Positions 1-7,057 of a stretch of DNA of 7,769 nucleotides are shown one piece after another. Each line of letters opens with the position of its first letter. Within the stretch, counting starts at the first letter, position 1. The notes under the pieces are model-generated. The model did not search any database and was not told the origin of the DNA. It worked only from the letters and a program-made list of their open reading frames with translations. Both the position numbers and the translations under genes were made by a program. The stretch comes from Thermoleophilia bacterium (GTDB lineage Bacteria; Actinomycetota; Thermoleophilia; Gaiellales; Gaiellaceae): NCBI GenBank assembly GCA_025935275.1, contig JAICVP010000097.1, positions 1 to 7,769 on the forward strand, written 5' to 3'.

Positions 1-172
1 CCTGGGCGGCCTGGAGGCCGGCCACGACGGTACCGGAAGCGCCGCTGGTCGTGGCCGCCCCAGTCGGCACGCTGACTTCATTGTCGGATCCACAGCCGAG
101 AGCCAAGATCGAGACCAACACGGCAACGATCACGGCGGCTCCGGCACGGGTGATTTTCTTCCCCGAGCTCAT
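1..172 (-). CDS. Lipoprotein, 5' part only (3' end beyond window)
   Basis: The minus-strand frame opens with ATG at 172-170 and runs off the left edge after about 57 codons. The peptide starts MSSGKKITRAGAAVIVAVLV: a basic N-terminus, a hydrophobic stretch at about residues 10-26, then ALGC with the cysteine at residue 27, followed by GSDN and a Thr/Ser/Gly/Ala-rich linker. This is a lipoprotein signal peptide with an acceptable though not ideal lipobox (Ala rather than Leu at -3). The mature protein would be anchored on the outer face of the cytoplasmic membrane. Its ATG overlaps the TGA of the upstream DUF1254 gene as ATGA, so the two are probably translationally coupled in one operon. The functional domain is not in the window and no role can be assigned. 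Confidence 0.75.
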   Translation of the reverse strand, partial: MSSGKKITRAGAAVIVAVLVSILALGCGSDNEVSVPTGAATTSGASGTVVAGLQAAQ

Positions 173-1758
173 GCGATCTCTTCGATCTCGCTCGGCCGCC
201 AGGTCTTGTCGAAGTAGGGCTGGAGTGGACTGTACAGCCGGAGGATCGGGAAGAAGCCCTTGTCAGGATCCGTCTGAATCCAATTGCCCTCGGGGGTATC
301 CGCGGGCCGCTCCGGGCCGAACACGATCGTTGTCGAACCATCGTCATCCGCGGTCGCCGCGGGAGTCGGGTGGGATTGGCTGCCGGCGCGGGGGAAACGC
401 TGCGGTGTCTGCAGCATCGAGCGCGTCTGGTTGTCGTAGAGGGTCAGCGACCAGAAGCGCGCCTCCGGGATGTCGGGCGGAAGCGTCACCCGATAGGTCT
501 TGGCGCCGTCGAGGGGTTCCCCTTCGCTGTCCCTGAAAGCGACGATGTACTGCGACCCGACCCCGGTGAGCCGCATGCACATGGCGGGCGTGATTCCCGT
601 GTAGGCGTAGAAGAACGATGTCCGGGCGTTCAGTGTCCGGGCGCCGGTCCTGGGCAGCGGCTCTATCCCCTTCTCGGTCACGAGGGGAGGCGGTGTCTCG
701 AAGCTGTATCCGCCGACCCAGAGCGGGATTCCCCACGCCGATTCGTCGTCGTAGAAGCCGAATCCCTCAGATGCCCGCGCGTCGAAGACGAGGGTCCGCG
801 AAGTGGCGCTGCCCACGGCTGCCGCGTCCTCGAGGATCCCCCGCATCCGCTCGTCCGGCTCGAAGGGCTTGCCCTTGACGATCCCGATGGCGGCCAGGTC
901 TCCCATCAGCTCGATGTTGGTGTTGCTGCCTGCGGGCTCGTCCTGGACCAGCTCGTTCAGCAGCTCGAAGAAGCCGAAGTCGCTCGGCGGGATCGTGTTG
1001 AGCGCGAGCCCGCTGCCCTCGATGAACGTCGTCTCGGGGATTTCAGGCGGCTTCAGGTCGGGCTGCCCATTCGGCTGCAGGTTGGGCTGCACATGACCCT
1101 CGAGCAGCGTCCCGATGCTCGTCCCCCAGCCGCCTTGGACGTACGGGTAGATCTTCAGCGTGCTCTTGATGAGCTCGGCGGTCGGAGCGGGGTCCTGGCC
1201 CGGGTTCTCGTTGATGAAGGACCGCCCGAGCAGGATCGCCCTCATCGTGCGCGAGTGCCGGACGTTCAGGCCGCTGTCCGGCAGGGAGCCCTCGTAGCCC
1301 GGCGGGACGAGCAGGAAACGGCCGCCTTCGCCGCGATCGTAGCCCGGCAGGCCAAAGTCGACGATCCACTGGAACCACATGTCGTCGAACAGCGCGAGCG
1401 CCAACGGAGGAGTCTCCACCACCATCGGTCCCGAGGAGAGATCGATGAAGCTGATGAAGTAGACCGTGTCGGCATTCGCGGTCAGGAACAGCGACTCCGA
1501 CCCCATCAACTCGGAGAAGATCAGGACCGCGTTGTCCTCCACTCCCGCCTCGTGGAAGCCCTTGCGGATCGCCTGCGTCGACGCCCCCGGAAAGCCGTTG
1601 AGGTACGCGTTCAGGGCGTGCGTGAAGTCGAGGTGGTCGTACACGGTCTCGGCCGTCTCGCGCGTCGGAACCCCGTCGACGAGCTCGAGCGTTCCGAGCC
1701 TGGTCTCGAGCTGGTCCGGCGTTGCGACCGAATTAAGTCTTTCGCTGGAAACGGACAT
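169..1758 (-). CDS. DUF1254/DUF1214 domain protein (second paralogue)
   Basis: A protein of about 529 residues with the two-domain layout of the DUF1254/DUF1214 family. The DUF1254-like part lies at about residues 40-190 and includes LTANADTVYF, SGPMVVETPP and LLVPPGYEG. The DUF1214-like part lies at about 415-525 and includes FWSLTLYDNQTRS, an NWIQTDP motif and LRLYSP. The family is widespread but has no established reaction. No signal peptide is visible, so a cytoplasmic location is inferred. A GTG nine bases upstream (1767) is also in frame, but it abuts the GAGGAGG ribosome site with no spacer, so the ATG at 1758 (8-base spacer) is preferred. The protein is a diverged tandem copy of the gene at 1793-3220. 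It is longer, partly through a Gln/Pro-rich insert near residues 224-241. Its stop overlaps the start of the lipoprotein gene. Confidence 0.9.
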   Translation of the reverse strand: MSVSSERLNSVATPDQLETRLGTLELVDGVPTRETAETVYDHLDFTHALNAYLNGFPGASTQAIRKGFHEAGVEDNAVLIFSELMGSESLFLTANADTVYFISFIDLSSGPMVVETPPLALALFDDMWFQWIVDFGLPGYDRGEGGRFLLVPPGYEGSLPDSGLNVRHSRTMRAILLGRSFINENPGQDPAPTAELIKSTLKIYPYVQGGWGTSIGTLLEGHVQPNLQPNGQPDLKPPEIPETTFIEGSGLALNTIPPSDFGFFELLNELVQDEPAGSNTNIELMGDLAAIGIVKGKPFEPDERMRGILEDAAAVGSATSRTLVFDARASEGFGFYDDESAWGIPLWVGGYSFETPPPLVTEKGIEPLPRTGARTLNARTSFFYAYTGITPAMCMRLTGVGSQYIVAFRDSEGEPLDGAKTYRVTLPPDIPEARFWSLTLYDNQTRSMLQTPQRFPRAGSQSHPTPAATADDDGSTTIVFGPERPADTPEGNWIQTDPDKGFFPILRLYSPLQPYFDKTWRPSEIEEIA

Positions 1759-1766
1759 CTCGGTCA

Positions 1767-1773
1767 CCTCCTC
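1767..1773 (-). promoter_or_regulatory. Ribosome binding site deciding the start at 1758
   Basis: The minus strand reads GAGGAGG here. The ATG at 1758 lies eight bases beyond it, an ideal distance. The in-frame GTG at 1767-1765 overlaps the last base of this site and cannot use it. Confidence 0.75.
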
Positions 1774-1792
1774 GTTGGGGCGTCGATCATCG

Positions 1793-3220
1793 TCAGGTCA
1801 GCTCGACGTCGGGGAGTACCCATGTGCCGTCGAACAAGCCCTCAGTGGGGCTGTAGAGGCGGAACATCGGGTAGAAGCCCCTGCCGGGAACCGTCTCGAT
1901 CCAGTTCCTCTCCTGGCCTTCCGGCGCTGTGGGCCCGAAATACATGTCGAACGATCCATCCGCGTTCGTCTCGAGCTCATCGTAGGACGCGTGGGCCGCG
2001 TCGTTAGTCGGGTTCTGGAGCAAGGAACGCGTTGCGGTGTCGTACAGCGTCACGGACCAGAAAGCCGCAGCCGGAGGGTTCGCGGGCACGTGCAGGCGGT
2101 AGGACTCGCCACCGTCGAAGTGGTTGCCGTCCTTGTCCCTGAAGGCCTGGATGTATTGCCCCCCGGGACCGGCTTTCATCACTCCGAGGGCGGGCGACAG
2201 GTAGATCGCTCCGTAGGTGTATTGCAGCCGCTCGTCGAGCTGGCTGTAGTTTTCTGCCTCCTGGCTCGGCGTCACGGGGTAGAACACCCAGTCCCATTGC
2301 GTGCCCGGAAAAGCGGTGACACCGGTTTCGCGCTGGGAGCCCTCGTACATCACATTGCGTGCCATCGCATCGCCGAGCACGGCGGCGTCCTCGAGGATGG
2401 CCGTCTGCCTGGCGTCAGGCTCGAACGGCTGGCCCTTCTCGATCCCCAGCGGCTTCAGCATCGCCATGAAGAAGCGGTCGTGCTCTTGCACAGGATTGTT
2501 GTCGATGACAGCCGCCAGTCGCTTCCAGTACTCGATGCCGCCGGGGGGAGTCGTGTCGATCAGCGCGCCCGAGATCGAGATGATGTTGTTCGGCTTGGGG
2601 TCTTCTCGCTCGCTCCACGGGTAGACCTTGACGTTCCGGATGCGCTCGACGGCGTCGGGCACGTCGTTGTCGACGATGATGCCGCGCACCAAGAGGTTGA
2701 GGTTGTGCATCGTTGCCCGAACCTCGTAGTAACCGGACGGAACGTCGCCGTCGTAGCCCGGTGGCAGCAGGAGGAACTTGCCGCCGTTACCCGCATCGGG
2801 CCCGGGCAGGCCGACGTCGATGAGGTTGCGCTGCCAGAAGTCGTCCAAGAGGCCGACGATCGCTCCGGGCGGGATCTCGATCACGACTGGACCCTCGGCG
2901 ACGTCGATGTTGATGACGGCGTAGATCGTCGTGTCGTTGGCCGTGAGCCAAAGCGACTCGGGGCCGACGAAGTTGTCGGCAATGCCCAGGTCGTTGAAGC
3001 CGATGCCCAGGTCCTCCTTGAGTGCGAGTCGGACGGACTCGAACGACACTGCCGGGTAGGCCCACAGATAGGCCTGCACCGCGCGTTGGAAGTCCATCTC
3101 GTCGAAGAGCTTCTGCGACGTCTCGGGGGTGGGGAATCCCAGCTCGTACCGCAGCGCGCCGACGCGCGGCACCTCCACGCTGTCCGGAACCGTGGCGTTT
3201 GGATGTTCCGCCGTTGTCAT
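1793..3220 (-). CDS. DUF1254/DUF1214 domain protein (first paralogue)
   Basis: A 475-residue protein and the promoter-proximal gene of the minus-strand operon. The DUF1254-like part is at about residues 38-185 (WLTANDTTIY near 91-100, GPVVIEIPP, LLLPPGYDG). The DUF1214-like part is at about 365-470 (FWSVTLYDTATRS, NWIETVPGRGF, FRLYSP). A middle motif KGQPFEPDARQTAILEDAA is shared almost word for word with the downstream paralogue, which shows they arose by duplication. No export signal or membrane segment is seen, whereas I recall some family members in Gram-negative bacteria being exported. The reaction and substrate are unknown. The ATG is preceded by GGGAGG with a 7-base spacer. The next gene starts 34 bases after this stop. 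Confidence 0.9.
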   Translation of the reverse strand: MTTAEHPNATVPDSVEVPRVGALRYELGFPTPETSQKLFDEMDFQRAVQAYLWAYPAVSFESVRLALKEDLGIGFNDLGIADNFVGPESLWLTANDTTIYAVINIDVAEGPVVIEIPPGAIVGLLDDFWQRNLIDVGLPGPDAGNGGKFLLLPPGYDGDVPSGYYEVRATMHNLNLLVRGIIVDNDVPDAVERIRNVKVYPWSEREDPKPNNIISISGALIDTTPPGGIEYWKRLAAVIDNNPVQEHDRFFMAMLKPLGIEKGQPFEPDARQTAILEDAAVLGDAMARNVMYEGSQRETGVTAFPGTQWDWVFYPVTPSQEAENYSQLDERLQYTYGAIYLSPALGVMKAGPGGQYIQAFRDKDGNHFDGGESYRLHVPANPPAAAFWSVTLYDTATRSLLQNPTNDAAHASYDELETNADGSFDMYFGPTAPEGQERNWIETVPGRGFYPMFRLYSPTEGLFDGTWVLPDVELT

Positions 3221-3227
3221 GACACGT

Positions 3228-3233
3228 CCTCCC
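3228..3233 (-). promoter_or_regulatory. Ribosome binding site of first DUF1254 gene
   Basis: The minus strand reads GGGAGG, with its 3' end seven bases before the ATG at 3220. This supports the assigned start. Confidence 0.7.
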
Positions 3234-3256
3234 TAATGGTGCTGTTGACGCGAGGG

Positions 3257-3290
3257 ACCGTATGCGCCTGGAGCCGTTCACCCATCACCC
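3257..3290 (-). promoter_or_regulatory. Candidate promoter and GGGTGA direct-repeat operator of the DUF1254 operon
   Basis: On the minus strand two GGGTGA hexamers lie one base apart (3290-3285 and 3283-3278). They are followed 15 bases later by TACGGT (3262-3257), which fits a weak -10 box (TANNNT). No good -35 is visible; the hexamers occupy roughly where it would be, as expected for an activator-dependent promoter. Transcription would start near 3250, giving a leader of about 30 bases. A third GGGTGA lies further upstream at 3337-3332. The repeats resemble those before the LuxR gene at 4292. The assignment is inference from pattern and position. Confidence 0.35.
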
Positions 3291-3342
3291 GGTTGGGATG
3301 AAACGCCGCGCCGAACGCGACACGGGCGAAATCACCCCGATT

Positions 3343-3371
3343 GGACGAGGCCGGGAGTCCGTCGTTCGTCC
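3343..3371. promoter_or_regulatory. Inverted repeat upstream of the ZIP transporter gene
   Basis: GGACGA (3343-3348) and TCGTCC (3366-3371) form a perfect 6-base inverted repeat with a 17-base spacer, about 60 bases before the ZIP start. It could be an operator or chance in GC-rich DNA. No clear sigma-factor hexamers accompany it. Confidence 0.2.
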
Positions 3372-3433
3372 ACGCTCGCCCGATGAAGCGACGCTCGATC
3401 GCCGTCCTGCCCGCTGCGGAACCGAGGCGCTAG

Positions 3434-4171
3434 ATGGGCGCTGCATTTGGCTGGGGGCTGCTGTCGGCGTCATCGCTCGTGATCGGCTCCCTCATTGCGC
3501 TCTGGATCCGCATCCCTTTGCGCGTGATCGGGCTGATCATGGGCTTCGGCGCAGGAGTGCTGATCAGCGCAGTCGCGTTCGACCTCGTCGACGCGGCGGC
3601 CGCGAAGTCGACCGGCCACGGAGCACTGATTACCGGAATCTTCGCCGGCTGCCTGGTGTTCTTTTTCGGCGACCGGCTGATCGACCGACTCGGCGGCGGC
3701 GACCGCAAGGATCCGACCGGGGCCGAGGAGAATGGCGGCGGCTCACCGCTGTCGATCGTCCTTGGAACCGTGCTCGACGGAATCCCCGAATCGATGGTGA
3801 TCGGCTTGACGATCTTCGAAGGGGGGGCTGTGGGCGCCGCTTATCTTGCTGCCGTCTTCATCTCCAACCTGCCCGAGTCGATCTCATCGACGGCCGGCCT
3901 TCTCAGCAGCGGTTGGGTGAAGTCCCGAATCCTCTGGATGTGGATCGGGATAACGGTGGTTTCCGCCCTGGCGTCGATGGCCGGCTACGGCCTGTTCCAG
4001 GACTCCTCGCCGGAAGTGGTCGCCTTCGTGCTCATGTTCGCGGCCGGAGCGATCCTCACCATGCTCGCGAACACGATGATGCCGGAGGCGTTCGAGCACG
4101 GTGGCAAGCTTGTCGGAATCATGGTGACGCTTGGATTCGCGACCGCATTTACGATCCACCTCCTCGACTGA
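3434..4171 (+). CDS. ZIP-family metal transporter (variant metal site)
   Basis: A 245-residue integral membrane protein with about eight hydrophobic segments (roughly 5-24, 31-52, 63-82, 104-127, 131-156, 164-187, 194-214, 224-243). The largest soluble loop, rich in Gly, Asp and Glu, lies at about 86-103 between segments 3 and 4, as in ZIP proteins. ZIP hallmarks are DGIPES at 115-120 in segment 4, NLPES at 145-149 in segment 5, and MMPEAFEHG at 215-223. ZIP proteins import zinc, iron or manganese into the cytoplasm. Here the usual His of the segment-4 HNxPEG motif is Asp115 while Glu119 and Glu148 remain, so the metal preference is uncertain. An in-frame TAG directly precedes the ATG, and GAGG lies six bases before that ATG, which fixes the start. 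The gene is divergent from the DUF1254 operon. Confidence 0.85.
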   Translation: MGAAFGWGLLSASSLVIGSLIALWIRIPLRVIGLIMGFGAGVLISAVAFDLVDAAAAKSTGHGALITGIFAGCLVFFFGDRLIDRLGGGDRKDPTGAEENGGGSPLSIVLGTVLDGIPESMVIGLTIFEGGAVGAAYLAAVFISNLPESISSTAGLLSSGWVKSRILWMWIGITVVSALASMAGYGLFQDSSPEVVAFVLMFAAGAILTMLANTMMPEAFEHGGKLVGIMVTLGFATAFTIHLLD

Positions 4172-4198
4172 CGCCTGAGTGAGAAAGGCGCATAAGAA

Positions 4199-4226
4199 GG
4201 GGCGATTTCGCCCTCCGGCTCACCGG
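4199..4226 (+). terminator. Two small hairpins after the ZIP gene, weak terminator candidate
   Basis: GGGCG (4200-4204) pairs with CGCCC (4209-4213) around ATTT, and CCGG (4215-4218) pairs with CCGG (4223-4226) around CTCA. They begin 28 bases after the ZIP stop. There is no T-run, so intrinsic termination is doubtful. Confidence 0.3.
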
Positions 4227-4236
4227 GTCTGACTCG

Positions 4237-4281
4237 TTTCGTCGCTAGCACGGACGAAATGACGGCACGACTACGTCATTT
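4237..4281. repeat. Interlocked inverted repeats upstream of the LuxR regulator
   Basis: TTTCGTC (4237-4243) is the reverse complement of GACGAAA (4253-4259), spacer 9. AAATGACG (4257-4264) is the reverse complement of CGTCATTT (4274-4281), spacer also 9. The two palindromes share the AAA of the middle arm, so only one of the two stems can form at a time. Possible roles are a dimeric regulator's operator or an alternating RNA structure in the ZIP 3' region. Confidence 0.4.
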
Positions 4282-4291
4282 GTCGCCACCT

Positions 4292-4317
4292 GGGTGAAAA
4301 GGGTGCAATAGGGGAGG
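4292..4317 (+). promoter_or_regulatory. G-rich direct repeats before the LuxR gene, candidate autoregulatory operator
   Basis: GGGTGA (4292-4297) and GGGTGC (4301-4306) are separated by AAA, and GGGGAGG follows at 4311-4317. The block starts 60 bases and ends 35 bases before the putative TTG start. MalT of enterobacteria binds G-rich asymmetric direct repeats (consensus close to GGGGAKGAGG), so this is a plausible site for the MalT-like protein encoded next. The same GGGTGA hexamer pair precedes the DUF1254 operon. The role is inferred. Confidence 0.35.
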
Positions 4318-4351
4318 TTGTTGAGCGCCCCTGTGCGATCCTGAACTCCGA

Positions 4352-6622
4352 TTGTCGATCACGCAAGTTCCTTTCGACCTTTTGGAGGTCAAGCTGGCTG
4401 CGCCGTTGGTGCGGCCCGGCACGGTTGCGAAAACGGACGTCATCGCGCAGCTCCGCGCGACGCGCGTCCCGGTCGCAACCGTGGTCGCACCCGCCGGGTA
4501 CGGGAAGACGACGCTGCTGGCGCGGTGGGCCGAGGCTGACTCCCGTCCGTTCGCGTGGGTCCAACTCGACGGGCGAGACGACGACCCCCTTGTCTTTCTG
4601 CGCTATATCGCCGCAGCGATCCATGGGGTCGAGCCGCTCCCCTCGGCGATCTTCGACGCGCTCTCGGGCCCGAGCCGAACCGGACAAGCGACACGCGTCA
4701 TGCGTGTCGGAGCCGCGTTGGCGGCAGTCGACAGGCCGCTCGTGCTCGTGCTCGACGACCTGCACACCGTGAGGAAGCCGTCCTGCCTGGAAGTGCTGGC
4801 CGAGCTCGTCCCGTATGTTCCGGCCGGCTCGTTGATCGCGGTCACGAGCCGGGAGGAGCCGACACTGCCAATCGCGCGGTGGCGGATGCAGAGCCAGGTG
4901 CACGAAGTCGGCGTGGCTGACCTCCGCCTGGACAAGCAGGAGGCCGATCAGCTGCTGAAAGCTGCGGGCGTCGAGCTCGAAGCCGGCGAGCTCTCCCAGC
5001 TGACCGAGCGGACGGAGGGCTGGCCCGCAGGGCTCTACCTCGCCGCCCTTTCGATTCAGGCGGGCGCAACGGGCGCAGCGAGCGTGGGCACCTTCTCGGG
5101 CGATGACCGTTTCGTCTCCGACTACTTCCGACTCGAGCTCCTTTCGCGTCTTCCGGTGGCCGACGCCCAGTTCCTCACCCACACTTCCATTCTCGAGCGC
5201 ATGTGCGGCGCACTTTGTGACGCCGTGCTCGAAACGACGGGGTCGGCTCTCACACTCGAGACGTTCGAGCGCGCGAACGGCTTCATCGTGGGCCTGGACA
5301 GGCGCGGTGAGTGGTACCGCTACCACCACCTGTTCGGCCAGCTGTTGCGGAACGAGTTCGAGCACAGCGAGCCCGACATCGGGCCCGCGCTCAACCGGCG
5401 CGCGATGGCCTGGTGCCTGGCGAACGAGCTGCCCGAGCAGGCGCTCGTGTACGGAAACGCTGCCGGCGACAAGCGCACCGTCGCCGGCCTGGTCGACGCT
5501 CTCCTCCTGCCTGCCTACTACGACGGTCGAATGGAGACCGCGGAAGAATGGCTCTCATGGTTCGGCGAAGACGAATTCGCGGACTATCCGGCGCTCGCTG
5601 TCTACGGGGCGTGGCTCCGCGCGCTGACCGGACGGCCCGAGGAAGCCGAGAGGTGGCTCGCCCTCGCCGACGGAGCAACCTCGGCGATCCCGCTGTCGGA
5701 CGGCAGCGCGACGATCGCGCCGTGGGTCGCCACGCTCCGAGCGCACATGATGGGAAACGGTGTCGACCGCGCTTTAGCGGACGCGAACCTGGCGCTCGAT
5801 CAGCTCGCATCCGAGAGCCCCTGGATCCCGGTAGCGCTGGGCGCTCGGGGCATCGCGCATGCGTTGCTCGGCGAAACGGAGCGCGCAGCCGAGGACTTCG
5901 AAGCGACGATCGAGACCGGGCTCGTCGGCGGCGCCTTCGAGGACGTCTTCGTCGCACACGCCCACCTCGCGCTCCTCGCAGCTCGGCAAGGTGCCTGGGG
6001 CGAGGCCGGCCGGCACGCAGATGCGGCGCAGGATCTAGTCGAAACGCATGCTCTCGGCGAGTACTCGACCAGCGCGCTTGCCAACGTGGTGAGCGCGCGC
6101 GTTGCGCTCCATGAGGGAAGGCGGGAGGACGCGCGCGCGTGGCTCGCACGCGCCCATCGGCTGCGCCCTCTCCTCGACCACGGCCTTCCCTGGCTGACCG
6201 TCGAGATCGGGATCGAGCTGGTGCGCGCCCACCTCGCGCTCGGTGAGGCCGCCGCCGCCCGCACCGTGCTGACCGAGACCGAGCGCGTGGTCGAGCTCCG
6301 CCCCGACCTCGGCACCCTTGTCGCGGAACTTCGAGAGCTCGGCGACCACGTCACGGCGAGCTCAGGACCGACGGGCGCCTGGGCAATGAGCCTGACGGGC
6401 GCGGAGCTGCGGTTGCTCCCGTACCTCGCAACCCACCTCACCTTCCCGGAGATCGCAACCCGCCTGTTCATCTCGCGCAACACCGTCAAGACGGAAGCCG
6501 TCTCGATCTACCGCAAGCTGAGCGCGTCCTCGCGCAGCGAGGCGATCGAGCGCGCTATCGAAGTGGGGCTCCTGGAGAGCTCGATCTTGCCTCCAGTCGC
6601 AAATCTCATCCAAAAGGGATGA
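4352..6622 (+). CDS. MalT-like LuxR-family ATP-dependent transcriptional regulator
   Basis: A 756-residue regulator of the large MalT/LAL class. The N-terminus (LLEVKLAAPLVRPGTV) matches the usual family start. A Walker A motif APAGYGKTT lies at 46-54, Walker B LVLVLDDLH at 130-138, and TSREEP at 165-170. TEGWPAGLYLAAL (221-233) and WYRYHHLF (321-328) are typical of this class. An Ala/Leu/Glu-rich helical middle (about 340-670) resembles TPR-like sensor regions. The LuxR helix-turn-helix spans about 681-742, including FPEIATRLFISRNTVKTE. Such proteins oligomerise with ATP and an inducer to activate promoters; the inducer here is unknown. The start is a TTG without a good Shine-Dalgarno, and a frame stop at 4322-4324 limits upstream alternatives. 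The carboxymuconolactone-decarboxylase-like gene follows after 40 bases, probably in the same transcript. Confidence 0.9.
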   Translation: MSITQVPFDLLEVKLAAPLVRPGTVAKTDVIAQLRATRVPVATVVAPAGYGKTTLLARWAEADSRPFAWVQLDGRDDDPLVFLRYIAAAIHGVEPLPSAIFDALSGPSRTGQATRVMRVGAALAAVDRPLVLVLDDLHTVRKPSCLEVLAELVPYVPAGSLIAVTSREEPTLPIARWRMQSQVHEVGVADLRLDKQEADQLLKAAGVELEAGELSQLTERTEGWPAGLYLAALSIQAGATGAASVGTFSGDDRFVSDYFRLELLSRLPVADAQFLTHTSILERMCGALCDAVLETTGSALTLETFERANGFIVGLDRRGEWYRYHHLFGQLLRNEFEHSEPDIGPALNRRAMAWCLANELPEQALVYGNAAGDKRTVAGLVDALLLPAYYDGRMETAEEWLSWFGEDEFADYPALAVYGAWLRALTGRPEEAERWLALADGATSAIPLSDGSATIAPWVATLRAHMMGNGVDRALADANLALDQLASESPWIPVALGARGIAHALLGETERAAEDFEATIETGLVGGAFEDVFVAHAHLALLAARQGAWGEAGRHADAAQDLVETHALGEYSTSALANVVSARVALHEGRREDARAWLARAHRLRPLLDHGLPWLTVEIGIELVRAHLALGEAAAARTVLTETERVVELRPDLGTLVAELRELGDHVTASSGPTGAWAMSLTGAELRLLPYLATHLTFPEIATRLFISRNTVKTEAVSIYRKLSASSRSEAIERAIEVGLLESSILPPVANLIQKG

Positions 6623-6662
6623 GGTACGCGCAGCCTCGGAAGGTTCGAATGTCAGGGTCGCG

Positions 6663-7007
6663 ATGGACAACTACAAGCAGCACCTCCGCCGGCTCGCCGT
6701 CCATGACGAGGCGTTTGTCAGCGTGCTCCTGGGCGACGAGAACGCGCCGGGCGCCTGCGCTCTCGACCAACGAACCGTTGCGCTCGCACGGTTCGCTGCG
6801 ACGATCGCAGTCGACGCGGCGGCCTCCTCGGTCCAGCACGCCGTAGCACTGGCCCTCGCCGCCGGCGCGACCAACGCCGATATTGTCGCCACCCTCGGGG
6901 CGGTGACCCCGGTGACCGGGGCCGCTCAGGTGGTCTCGTCGGCGCCGAAGGTCGCGCTTGCGCTCGGCTACGACGTCGAGGCTGCGCTCGAATTGCTCGA
7001 TCCCTGA
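6663..7007 (+). CDS. Carboxymuconolactone decarboxylase-like (AhpD-fold) small protein
   Basis: A 114-residue all-helical protein matching the CMD/AhpD-like fold over about residues 34-110: LDQRTVALARFAATIAV, ALAAGATNADIVATLGAV, then PKVALALGYDVEAALE. CMD family members include gamma-carboxymuconolactone decarboxylase and AhpD-type peroxidase partners. The AhpD CxxC redox motif is absent: the only cysteine is Cys32, before the domain core. Redox activity is therefore unlikely, and decarboxylation is unproven. His59 lies in the helix that usually carries active-site residues. The ATG has a modest AGGG five bases upstream. Its position 40 bases behind the regulator suggests co-transcription and perhaps a role in the regulator's signal, which is inference. 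Confidence 0.82.
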   Translation: MDNYKQHLRRLAVHDEAFVSVLLGDENAPGACALDQRTVALARFAATIAVDAAASSVQHAVALALAAGATNADIVATLGAVTPVTGAAQVVSSAPKVALALGYDVEAALELLDP

Positions 7008-7038
7008 CAAGCCCCATCCATTTGACAACAACTAGCGA

Positions 7039-7057
7039 GACGACCTTCAGCGTCGTC
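7039..7057 (+). terminator. Hairpin after the CMD gene, possible terminator
   Basis: GACGAC (7039-7044) pairs perfectly with GTCGTC (7052-7057) around a 7-base loop, about 30 bases after the CMD stop. No T-run follows on the plus strand, so it may only protect the RNA 3' end or be unrelated. Confidence 0.3.

Noticed and set aside
370..3301. Long plus-strand open frames (545 and 611 codons) opposite the DUF1254 genes
   Set aside because: They are antisense shadows caused by G/C-rich third positions. They are rich in Arg, Val and Glu with no domain, and the minus-strand frames carry clear family motifs and ribosome sites.
3262..4182. Plus-strand 306-codon frame overlapping the ZIP gene
   Set aside because: It is Arg/Pro-rich and low-complexity, with no membrane segments or family motif. 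The overlapping 245-codon frame is a clear ZIP protein with its own ribosome site.
4271..6149. Several minus-strand frames of 80-364 codons opposite the LuxR gene
   Set aside because: They have Arg-rich shadow composition. The plus frame has Walker A, Walker B and LuxR helix-turn-helix motifs throughout.
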